From an uncultured Eubacteriales bacterium (GTDB lineage Bacteria; Bacillota; Clostridia; Oscillospirales; CAG-272), in assembly GCA_934365155.1 (NCBI GenBank), contig CAKRMZ010000031.1, positions 1-19,653 on the forward strand: a stretch of 19,653 nt of DNA, in the 5' to 3' direction. This document shows positions 1 to 6,873 of this stretch, one piece after another. A model generated the notes under the pieces. It saw nothing but the letters and a program-made list of their open reading frames with translations. It made no database searches and had not been told where the DNA came from. The first letter of the stretch is position 1. Each line of letters starts with the position of its first letter. A program made the translations under genes and the position numbers.

Positions 1-36
1 CTTATTAGCAGACATTTTTGAACTCCGTATATAAAA

Positions 37-70
37 ACGCACCGACAGGGAAATTTCCCCATCGGTGCGT
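37..70 (-). terminator. Rho-independent terminator of the surface-protein operon
   Basis: A 9-bp perfect stem pairs 37-45 (ACGCACCGA) with 62-70. The enclosed loop contains a second small palindrome, GGGAAATTTCCC. Read on the minus strand, the hairpin is followed by a T-rich run (TTTTTATA), as expected for an intrinsic terminator about 70 nt past the stop of the large surface protein gene. The plus-strand side has no T run, so it probably works only in the minus direction. Confidence 0.8.
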
Positions 71-140
71 TCTGTCACAGCGCAAAAATTAACTTTTTGA
101 TCCAATCCAAAAGAAAGGAATCCAATGCTTGATCTTCTGC

Positions 141-3077
141 TCAGTTGCTTTTGCGTTTTTTGTTGCTGACAGCATATGCACTGATTGCTGCACCGCCGCT
201 TACCAAGAGCAGCGAAATCCACAGCAGCAGATTGTTTCTGTCGCCGGTTTTCGGGGCGTCCGTCAACTTCTTGATTACGGTATCCGCCTTGGTGATTTCT
301 TTGGTTGCCGCAGCGTCACCGTAAACTTTGCCGCAAGCCTTGCAATACCAGTATTCGATATTCCCCTCGGCATCTTTGGTTGCCGCTTTGGCGGGAACGT
401 GTTTGAGGTCTGCATGATTGGTTGCGTCAAGATCGCCGTAAGCTTTGCCGCAGTCTTCGCAGATCGCTTTGTCTTTGCAGCTCGCTTTGCCGCCGCTGTG
501 CTCTGCTTTGATTTCGGCAATACTGCAGTTTTCATTTTGGCATTCGTGCCAATGACTGTTTTCATCGCTGTGCCAAGCACCGGTAAAATCATGGTGCTTC
601 GCCGCGACGGCTTCCTCATTGCAGAATCTGCAATAAACGGGAGTTGTGCAATCGCCGTCGTCCGCAAGTGCTGTATGCCCGTTGTTGACCGTCACGGTCA
701 TTTCGGCGGTGTTGCCCGCTTTGTCTTTTACGATGATTTTCTGCTCGCCGTCTGCCGGAGAGAGGACAAAGCGGCCATTTTTGTCGAGTCTGACCTCTGT
801 TCCGTTTATTACGGTGACGGTATCAATATACTCCTCGTCAATGGTGACGGTTTGTGCCTCGCAATAGGTCTTGCCGCTCTCAACGCCGCGGATTATGGGT
901 TTTATGCTGTCCATCACAATGCCGTTTGAGGAAATATAAGTCACATTGTCCGCTTTGTCCGTCAGTTTAACGTAAACAATAACGCGGCTCATATTCTCCT
1001 GAACCGGAGTGATGTTAAACGGATCGGTATACTCTGTGAAAACAGCGCTTGCAAGCTCTGCATCGCTAAGCTTTTTATCGGACAGCAAATATTCAATCTT
1101 GACCGGCTCTTTGCTGCTGTCGGATGCAGTAATTGTAACCTTCTGCGCATCTTTGAAGAACAAACCGAAGATGATTTCATCGGGGATGCTTTCCCACTGA
1201 TACTTATCGATCTCAATTTTGCCTGTCGGCTTTTCATTGTCCTGCCACTCGGCCTTCAGGATAATGGTCGTTACGTTGTCATCCACCGCAAGATCGGCGT
1301 AAGTGGTATCTTTTGTGATGGTTCTATCGCCGCACTTCCAGCCATTGAAGTCATAACCGATTTTTTGGGGATCGGTTATGCCCTCAAGCACTTTATCCGT
1401 CCATTTTACCCCCAATTTATCGGAAATGACTGTGCCGCCGACCGTATCAAACTTTACGGTATAGCTCTTTTCCGTCCAGTCGGCGGTCAGCGTGATACTC
1501 GTTACGTTATCATCAGCCGCAAGGTCGGCATAAGTGGTATCCGCAGATACCATCTTGCCGTCGCACTTCCAACCAATGAAATCATAGCCGATTCTTTCGG
1601 GATCGGTAACGCCGTCGAGTACTTTATCTATCAATTGCACATTTGTTTTATCGGCAATGGTCGTGCCGCCGACCGTGTCAAATTTTACGGTATAGCTCCT
1701 TACCGTCCAGTCGGCAGTCAGCGTGATACTCGTTACGTTATCATCAGTCGCAAGGTCGGCATAGGTAGTATTCGTAGATATGGTTCTTCCGCCGCACTTC
1801 CAGCCATTGAAATCATAGCCGACTTTTGAAGGCGCGGAAATGCCGTTTAAAACCTTATCGCTCCAGCTAAGAGGTTTATCGGTAATGGCCGTGCCGCCCG
1901 CCGTGTCAAATTTTACGGTATAGCTCTTTGCCGTCCAATCAGCGGTCAGCGATATGTTTTGCGTGACATCCTGTGTGAAATCATAGGGTGTGCCGTCCTT
2001 AAGCCAACACTTAAAAGTGTAGCCTTTTCGGGTCGGCGCGACCGGTGCTGTCGCGGGAGCGTTTGCTCGTATCTGCGAAGGCACGCCCGAATCAAAGGTA
2101 ACAGTGTATATTCCGGTTGTGGTGCCGTTGAAGGTGCCTCCGGTAACGACGCGGGTATTGTCTACGGTGCCGTTAAATATGCCGTCATTGATAGTACCGC
2201 CTGAGGTAACTGTACCGTTAAATATGCCGCCTGTAATAATTCCGTAATTTTCGACAGGATAATTGTATGTGCCTCCGGAAATCGTCCCCATCCCCGTATT
2301 TGAAACATTACAGTAAAAAACAGTGGCATTTTTTCCGGTGCTTTGAATCGTCGCGTAATTTGTGCACAATTGCCCGGTCTGAACGGTGCCGCCGTTTGCG
2401 TTCAATGTACCTGCATTGCAAACAGCAACCCCATTGCTGCTGGTATATTTGGTCTTGCTTCCGGAAATGGTTGCATTTCCGCTCATTGTGAATGTTCCGT
2501 AGTTTACCACTCCTGCGGCGCAAAGAAGATTACTTCCGGTACAGCCGGTGATGATTCCGCCGGCCATTTCAAACGAGGCATTTTCCGAAACATAAATTCC
2601 TCCGGCCGCACTGATTTGGCCCGAATCATCAACGCAATTGGTAAGCCAACCGGAATTCATAACAAGTTTCCCGCCGCTTGCAACCAAAATACCGCCTGCT
2701 TTTTGGTCAACCGCTTTACCGTTTTTGATGTTTCCGGTGATAGGGCCTGCGCCGACCCCTATGGGGCCCGCAAGATCCGCACCGCTGTTTTTTATGGTCA
2801 GCGTACCGTTTACCACAATTACGGTGCCGTTATTTTGAGCGTCTATCGCCTTGCCGTTTAAATCCAGTGTCACGGTTTTACCGGCAGGAACCGTCAATGG
2901 GCTTCCGCCCCAGGAAATATCACTTGAAAGACTTACCGAAAGATTGTCGGTACTGTTTATAAGGTTTTGCAGTCCGCTCCAACTGCCGGCCGTCTGAGTC
3001 GCCGCAAACACCGCAGTCGGTACAAGGCAGATCACCGTACAAAGAGTGAGCAGAATGCTGAGTATTCGTTTATTCAT
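141..3077 (-). CDS. Large surface protein with InlB B repeats and a PKTGD-type anchor
   Basis: A 978-residue exported protein. Residues 1-25 form a signal peptide (basic MNKR, hydrophobic core, cleavage near VFA/AT). Residues about 60-320 carry short GGxI/GGxFNGT repeats like those of right-handed beta-helix adhesins. One canonical InlB-type (Listeria-Bacteroides) repeat follows at 323-384, then three longer repeats of 76-77 residues at 385-614, each starting SYTVKFDT and containing GYDFxGWKC. Residues 615-800 look Ig-like. Residues about 806-935 are rich in CxxC and His. The C terminus has APKTGD, a hydrophobic helix and KKRK, which is a sortase-type sorting signal of the PKTGD variant or a simple membrane anchor. 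The ATG at 3077 has a strong GGAGGTAA site. It is the last gene of the TetR/collagen-like operon, 31 nt after the lipoprotein gene. An adhesion or surface role is inferred; no ligand can be deduced. Confidence 0.9.
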   Translation of the reverse strand: MNKRILSILLTLCTVICLVPTAVFAATQTAGSWSGLQNLINSTDNLSVSLSSDISWGGSPLTVPAGKTVTLDLNGKAIDAQNNGTVIVVNGTLTIKNSGADLAGPIGVGAGPITGNIKNGKAVDQKAGGILVASGGKLVMNSGWLTNCVDDSGQISAAGGIYVSENASFEMAGGIITGCTGSNLLCAAGVVNYGTFTMSGNATISGSKTKYTSSNGVAVCNAGTLNANGGTVQTGQLCTNYATIQSTGKNATVFYCNVSNTGMGTISGGTYNYPVENYGIITGGIFNGTVTSGGTINDGIFNGTVDNTRVVTGGTFNGTTTGIYTVTFDSGVPSQIRANAPATAPVAPTRKGYTFKCWLKDGTPYDFTQDVTQNISLTADWTAKSYTVKFDTAGGTAITDKPLSWSDKVLNGISAPSKVGYDFNGWKCGGRTISTNTTYADLATDDNVTSITLTADWTVRSYTVKFDTVGGTTIADKTNVQLIDKVLDGVTDPERIGYDFIGWKCDGKMVSADTTYADLAADDNVTSITLTADWTEKSYTVKFDTVGGTVISDKLGVKWTDKVLEGITDPQKIGYDFNGWKCGDRTITKDTTYADLAVDDNVTTIILKAEWQDNEKPTGKIEIDKYQWESIPDEIIFGLFFKDAQKVTITASDSSKEPVKIEYLLSDKKLSDAELASAVFTEYTDPFNITPVQENMSRVIVYVKLTDKADNVTYISSNGIVMDSIKPIIRGVESGKTYCEAQTVTIDEEYIDTVTVINGTEVRLDKNGRFVLSPADGEQKIIVKDKAGNTAEMTVTVNNGHTALADDGDCTTPVYCRFCNEEAVAAKHHDFTGAWHSDENSHWHECQNENCSIAEIKAEHSGGKASCKDKAICEDCGKAYGDLDATNHADLKHVPAKAATKDAEGNIEYWYCKACGKVYGDAAATKEITKADTVIKKLTDAPKTGDRNNLLLWISLLLVSGGAAISAYAVSNKKRKSN
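1236..1925 (-). repeat. Three tandem B-repeat units (228, 231, 231 bp)
   Basis: In-frame tandem repeats inside the large surface gene: 1698-1925, 1467-1697 and 1236-1466. Each encodes SYTVKFDT(A/V)GGT, then GYDFxGWKC, then TTYADLAxDDNVT and TADW or KAEW. The units are similar but clearly diverged, so the array is older than the near-identical 162-bp array in the neighbouring lipoprotein gene. Confidence 0.9.
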
Positions 3078-3108
3078 TTCGCGTTACCTCCGTCTTGTAT
3101 GTATCGGC

Positions 3109-4584
3109 TCAGTCAAGGGCAATAATGGTTATGCTGTACTGACTATCGTTGAAATTCGTATCCTGGAAGAGCATATCTATGTATTGAAATGTCAAAGTAA
3201 TATCCTCTTCTGCCGTGTATATGGTGTTATATGACATAGTCAGTCTTACGCTTTGACTATCCTTCGGTATAATCACATAGCTTCGCGTCTCCAATGCCAT
3301 TTCAGAACTGTTGTATCCGTCAATGAGTGATGCACCGCACGACTTATCATCGCCCTTAGCGCTGACCGTAACCGTTCCGCTGAACACCAAGCTATATGTA
3401 TGACCTTTTGAAAGGGTGATTTTATTGCTCGATGAATTATAGGAAATCAAATTTCCGCTTTCTTTTTTCACAGTGAACGGAAGCGATGTTCGCCAGCTAT
3501 ATACTTTTCCGCTCGCAGCAAAATATCCGGCACAGGCACCGTCTTTTCCATCTTTTCCGTCTTTTCCGGCTGCACCGTCTTTTCCGTTGATGCCGTCTTT
3601 GCCGTCAATACCGTCGGTACCCGCGGCTTTTACACCGGTGTCGTTTGTACCGATCCACCAGTTGCCGTTTTCACCGATAAAGGGAGTTTTTCCGTCTTCG
3701 CCGTTGGTTCCGTTTATCCCGTCTTTACCGGCTGCGCCATCTTTACCGTTGATTCCGTCTTTGCCGTCAATACCGTCGGTACCCGCGGCCTTTACACCGG
3801 TGTCGTTTTCTCCGATCCACCAGTTGCCGTTTTCACCGATAAAGGGAGTTTTTCCGTCTTCGCCGTTGGTTCCGTTTATCCCGTCTTTACCGGTTGCGCC
3901 ATCTTTACCGTTGATTCCGTCTTTGCCGTCAATACCGTCGGTACCCGCGGCCTTTACGCCGGTGTCGTTTTCTCCGATCCACCAGTTGCCGTTTTCACCG
4001 ATAAAAGGGGTTTTCCCGTCTTCGCCGTTGATGCCGTCTTTACCATTAAGTCCCTGAAGCGTCGAAAGGTCGTATAGGTTCAGCCATATTTCGTCGCCTG
4101 CATAACGCCATTGCAGAGTGTTTACATTAACTCGGAACTCCGGCGTTTTTCCGTTTGCTCCGTCCGCACCCTTTTGTCCGGAGGGGCCTGTAATATCGGC
4201 AAGAGCCACAAGATTCTGCCAATCTTCTCCCTCATAGCACCACTGTATGTATAAATCAGCCTTTTGAACCTTTACTGTTTTACCGTTGATACCATCTTTA
4301 CCGTCGATGCCATTCGTCCCATCCTTGCCGTCAATTCCATCGATGCCATTCTTGCCGTCGGCACCGTTTTCTCCCATAGCACCGGAAAGTTCGGCAAGCG
4401 ACACCAGATCATTCCAGTCGGTGTCATCACTGTATTTCCACTGGATAGCAGTGCCATTGTTCCGCACCTCCAACCGATCCTTCGCCGTACTTGCTTGTTG
4501 TGTTCTGCTGCATCCGGCAAAAAATGCAATCCCCAGCGTCACCGCCACAAGCAGGCAGGCAATCCCATACAACCATTTTCTCAT
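3109..4584 (-). CDS. Collagen-like repeat lipoprotein
   Basis: 491 residues. The N terminus is a lipoprotein signal with a lipobox ending FFAGC, predicted lipidated at Cys25. Three copies of a module of about 25 residues, pattern (I/L)QW(K/C/R)Y...W.(D/N)L..L..L.G, lie at about 45-69, 109-133 and 153-178, joined by collagen-like Gly-X-Y stretches (GKDGINGKDG type). Three copies of a 54-residue unit containing PFIGENGNWWIG(E/T)NDTGVKA follow at 190-351. After the collagen region comes GACAGYF (Cys351), then a C-terminal domain of about 140 residues with beta-strand-like alternation, perhaps of the C1q/TNF-like type that ends many bacterial collagen-like proteins (inference). A membrane-anchored, probably trimeric, surface fibre is inferred. 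The start has a strong site (CGGAGGTAACGAAGA-ATG). The gene lies 25 nt after its paralog and 31 nt before the large surface gene. Confidence 0.9.
   Translation of the reverse strand: MRKWLYGIACLLVAVTLGIAFFAGCSRTQQASTAKDRLEVRNNGTAIQWKYSDDTDWNDLVSLAELSGAMGENGADGKNGIDGIDGKDGTNGIDGKDGINGKTVKVQKADLYIQWCYEGEDWQNLVALADITGPSGQKGADGANGKTPEFRVNVNTLQWRYAGDEIWLNLYDLSTLQGLNGKDGINGEDGKTPFIGENGNWWIGENDTGVKAAGTDGIDGKDGINGKDGATGKDGINGTNGEDGKTPFIGENGNWWIGENDTGVKAAGTDGIDGKDGINGKDGAAGKDGINGTNGEDGKTPFIGENGNWWIGTNDTGVKAAGTDGIDGKDGINGKDGAAGKDGKDGKDGACAGYFAASGKVYSWRTSLPFTVKKESGNLISYNSSSNKITLSKGHTYSLVFSGTVTVSAKGDDKSCGASLIDGYNSSEMALETRSYVIIPKDSQSVRLTMSYNTIYTAEEDITLTFQYIDMLFQDTNFNDSQYSITIIALD
3532..4017 (-). repeat. 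162-bp tandem repeat, three copies, in collagen-like gene
   Basis: Three units in register: 3856-4017, 3694-3855 and 3532-3693, each encoding 54 residues. The first two are almost identical at the DNA level, including third positions. The last diverges only near its end, where GKDG triplets replace the GINGTNGED segment. Synonymous positions are conserved, which points to recent amplification or gene conversion and to likely copy-number variation between strains. Confidence 0.93.
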
Positions 4585-4609
4585 TCTTCGTTACCTCCGT
4601 TATATAGAC

Positions 4610-5797
4610 TTAATCAAGAGCGGTTATTGTAATTGTTCCGTTGAAGCCGAGAAGCATAGTTTTATAGCTTGACTGCTCAATGATAAATCGCAGAGAAACA
4701 TCTTCCTCCGACGCGACATATATCCGGCTAAAACTGAAATGGTGCTGATCCTTTGAATACGGCAGTTTTACGCCGTCTCTCTTTATGCGCGTAGCCTCTC
4801 TGCAATAGTTGTTATCGTAATTGTCCGTCATCTGAACAGAATAATTGCCGCTGCTGTCTTCATGCGATTGCAGCTCAATCGAGCCGCTGATGCTGACGCT
4901 GTAGGAGTGGCCGCGTTTCAATGTAATTTCATCCCTATAGATTGAAACAAGGCCGCCGCTTTCGGTTTCTTTATAAACCTTTATTCCGACAGGACGTTCG
5001 GCTCCGTTCTCTTTATAAAGCTCACCTTTTGCCCACAGTGTGCCGTAGAACCAGCCCGAACAGCTGCCGTTCTGACCGGCATCGCCTTTGTCGCCTTTAT
5101 CCCCCTTGTCGCCCTTTTCGCCCTGAGATCCTGTGGCTTTCACACCGGTGTCGGTTTCACCGATCCACCAGTTGCCGTTTTCACCGACAAAAGGTGTATC
5201 ACCGTTTTTTCCGTCGGCTCCGTCTATGCCGTCTATACCATTCCTACCATTGACACCGTCAATACCGTTGACACCATCTTTGCCATCTTTGCCGTCAAGC
5301 CCTTTCAGGGTCGAAAGATCATAAAGATTCAGCCATATTCCGTCGCCGCTATAACGCCATTGCAGGGTATCTTCGTTCACTCGGAACTCCGGTGTTTTCC
5401 CGTCAGCTCCGTCCGCACCGTTCTGCCCGGAGGGACCCGAAATATCGGCAATAGCTACAAGATTCTGCCACTGATCACCCTCATAGCGCCACTGTATGTA
5501 AGAATCTGTTCTTTTTACTTCTATGTTTTCGGCATCAGCGCCATTCTTTCCGTCAATTCCGTCTTTGCCGTTTTCTCCGGCAACACCTCTAAGTTCGGTA
5601 AGAGCCACAAGGTCGTGCCACTCCTGCTCGTCGGCATATTTCCATTGGATAGCCGTGCCGTTGTTTTGCACTCTTGGCAGCATAGCGGTTGTTTTTTTCG
5701 CTTTGCCCCATCCGACAGCAAGCACAATGCAAAGCGCCGAAAGGACAATGCAGAGTGCCGCAAGCACCGCTGTGAAAAGTTTTTTCTTTTTTTTCAT
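4610..5797 (-). CDS. Collagen-like repeat membrane-anchored protein (paralog)
   Basis: 395 residues. ATG 5797 (MKKKKKLF) is chosen over a longer reading because it has a GGAG site about 9 nt upstream and begins a typical signal or anchor sequence. Residues about 7-28 are hydrophobic without a convincing lipobox, so this protein is probably held by an uncleaved N-terminal helix. As in the neighbouring lipoprotein, three IQW(K/R)Y..W..L modules lie at about 48-71, 99-122 and 143-166, with collagen-like Gly-X-Y linkers between. One GENGNWWIGETDTGVKA unit (205-221) is followed by GEKGDKGDKGDKG, GSCSGWF (Cys246) and a C-terminal domain of about 145 residues. Both paralogs end in ITxALD (here TITALD, in the other IIALD). 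The two genes clearly arose by duplication. The gene lies 81 nt downstream of tetR and 25 nt upstream of the lipoprotein gene. Confidence 0.88.
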   Translation of the reverse strand: MKKKKKLFTAVLAALCIVLSALCIVLAVGWGKAKKTTAMLPRVQNNGTAIQWKYADEQEWHDLVALTELRGVAGENGKDGIDGKNGADAENIEVKRTDSYIQWRYEGDQWQNLVAIADISGPSGQNGADGADGKTPEFRVNEDTLQWRYSGDGIWLNLYDLSTLKGLDGKDGKDGVNGIDGVNGRNGIDGIDGADGKNGDTPFVGENGNWWIGETDTGVKATGSQGEKGDKGDKGDKGDAGQNGSCSGWFYGTLWAKGELYKENGAERPVGIKVYKETESGGLVSIYRDEITLKRGHSYSVSISGSIELQSHEDSSGNYSVQMTDNYDNNYCREATRIKRDGVKLPYSKDQHHFSFSRIYVASEEDVSLRFIIEQSSYKTMLLGFNGTITITALD

Positions 5798-5878
5798 CTT
5801 CTTTTCTCCGTTTGGAATCGTTATTACGGCGAAAATTCTACCAAAGCCCACGCCGTGAATGGGCAGCGCTTGACGGGT

Positions 5879-6469
5879 TTACGCTTTGTCAGTATCTTTT
5901 GTCTTGTATCTATCAATAAACATAGTAACCCCTTGCTTTAAAATCGCCATCTGAGATTTTAAATAGTATTCATCCTCAAACATCGCATAGTGCACACAAG
6001 CACGGACGAATATAAAAATAAGCGATGTGATTACAGTATACGGTATGCCGATCTTCGGCTCCAATAATTTAGCATATGCCGTATAACGCTCATTCACGCC
6101 TTCAAAAAACTTTTTTCCGTGTTCTATGTATTTCGGCAAAGTATAAACCTGATACATCAAGCGATATTTTTTGCCGTGTTTTTTTGCCGTCCAATACGGT
6201 ACTTCTTCGATGAACCTCATAGCATCCTTCGGGTCGCTCGGCGCCTTCGCCATAAAATCCTCTTCTACTTTGGACATACAATAAGCGGTCGACTGAATAA
6301 TGAGCTCATCAAGATCTTTGAAATAGCAATAAAGGTTTCCCGTCGTGCAACCGCACGCATCCGCCAATGCTTTAATTCCCGTTCCGGTCAGTCCGTTTTC
6401 GGCATAGCACTCAAAGCATTTTTCCATGATTTCCTGCTTTCGATCATTGTGCTGCTGTTCCGTTCTCAT
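5879..6469 (-). CDS. TetR/AcrR-family transcriptional regulator
   Basis: 196 residues. The N-terminal part (about 10-58) is a TetR-type helix-turn-helix: a helix with KQEIMEKCFECYAENG, then TGIKALADACGCTTGNLY and YFKDLDELI, the usual recognition-helix region. The remaining 130 residues are helical and variable, as expected for the ligand-binding and dimer part, so the inducer cannot be guessed. The AGGAGG site lies a rather long 13 nt before ATG 6469. Its promoter carries a 9-bp inverted repeat, so autoregulation is likely. The next gene starts 81 nt further on the same strand. I see no strong terminator between, only a 5-bp GCCCA/TGGGC hairpin, so the regulator probably reads into, and controls, the surface-protein genes. 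Confidence 0.9.
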   Translation of the reverse strand: MRTEQQHNDRKQEIMEKCFECYAENGLTGTGIKALADACGCTTGNLYCYFKDLDELIIQSTAYCMSKVEEDFMAKAPSDPKDAMRFIEEVPYWTAKKHGKKYRLMYQVYTLPKYIEHGKKFFEGVNERYTAYAKLLEPKIGIPYTVITSLIFIFVRACVHYAMFEDEYYLKSQMAILKQGVTMFIDRYKTKDTDKA

Positions 6470-6499
6470 ATTGATATATCGGCCTCCTGTGCTCTTATA

Positions 6500-6525
6500 T
6501 ATATCTGATCGTTTATTCAGATATA
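6500..6525. promoter_or_regulatory. Candidate TetR operator (9-bp inverted repeat)
   Basis: TATATCTGA (6500-6508) and TCAGATATA (6517-6525) are perfect inverted repeats separated by 8 bp. The element touches the -10 box and covers the expected transcription start of the tetR promoter, the classic position for autorepression. That the adjacent TetR protein binds it is inferred. Confidence 0.7.
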
Positions 6526-6553
6526 GTATAACATACTATTGAAGAAAAGGCAA
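6525..6553 (-). promoter_or_regulatory. Promoter of tetR and probably the surface operon
   Basis: On the minus strand: -35 TTGCCT (6553-6548), 17-bp spacer, -10 TATACT (6530-6525), with an extended TGT just before the -10. The start is expected near 6518, about 50 nt before the tetR ATG. Confidence 0.75.
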
Positions 6554-6680
6554 TTAAATTTGACGATATTTGTCGCCGAATGAAGGATTCAATCAGCAAT
6601 ATCGAAAGAAAAAAAGAAGCCTGTTTCAAAACCGCATTTTATGGCAAAATTAAAGTCTCTTTTGGGGAAGAAAAATAAAA

Positions 6681-6713
6681 AAGGCAGACGGATTTTAAAA
6701 ATCCGTCTGCCTT
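6681..6713 (-). terminator. Strong orphan intrinsic terminator
   Basis: A perfect 16-bp palindrome (AAGGCAGACGGATTTT, one central base, then its complement). On the minus strand it is followed by TTTTTTATTTTT. It lies about 120 bp beyond the terminator of the zinc-ribbon gene, with no gene between them. It is therefore either a fail-safe terminator or the end of an unrecognised short transcript. Confidence 0.85.
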
Positions 6714-6835
6714 GTATACCGCTATTTGGTCGCAATAAATTTCGGGGTTTCATATAAAAATGCTGCTTTAAGCTAAATGACCTTTGCCTCAACAGTCATT
6801 CGTTTTTTCTTGATTTGCGTGAGTGAAAAAGAACC

Positions 6836-6863
6836 GCCCGCACCTTGCAATAAAGGTGCGGGC
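6836..6863 (-). terminator. Terminator of the HNH / zinc-ribbon operon
   Basis: GCCCGCACCTT (6836-6846) pairs with AAGGTGCGGGC (6853-6863) around a 6-nt loop. On the minus strand it is followed by a T-rich run (TTCTTTTTCA). It starts 10 nt after the stop codon of the zinc-ribbon gene. Confidence 0.9.
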
Positions 6864-6873
6864 ATCCGTTCGA

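Larger units (their letters stand above)
6470..6873. other. Intergenic region with promoter, operator and two terminators
   Basis: A 404-base stretch without a convincing gene. From low to high coordinates it holds the tetR leader, operator and promoter (to 6553), about 125 bases of A-rich sequence with no recognisable feature, a strong minus-strand terminator, about 120 bases of unexplained sequence, and the terminator of the zinc-ribbon gene. An open frame at 6589-6792 crosses a terminator hairpin, starts at TTG and has no ribosome binding site, so it is not called. Confidence 0.7.

Noticed and set aside
129..929. Plus-strand open frame of 266 codons opposite the large surface gene
   Set aside because: It is antisense to a gene with a clear signal peptide, domains and anchor, and it has no ribosome binding site. 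Its residues (many Phe, Ala, Val, Cys) mirror the repeats of the real gene.
3532..4017. Regular repeats that could suggest a CRISPR array
   Set aside because: The units are 162 bp, coding and in frame, with no repeat/spacer alternation and no cas genes nearby.
3473..4057. Plus-strand proline-rich frame of 194 codons (PSLPSIPS repeats)
   Set aside because: It is the reverse complement of the Gly-X-Y collagen codons, which read as Pro/Ser repeats on the other strand. It has no start signal and overlaps a convincing lipoprotein gene.
5846..5864. Short GCCCA/TGGGC hairpin between tetR and the next gene as a terminator
   Set aside because: The stem is only 5 bp and is followed by a short, interrupted T stretch; too weak to call as a terminator.
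6589..6792. Minus-strand frame of 67 codons
   Set aside because: It starts at TTG with no ribosome binding site and runs through a perfect terminator hairpin.
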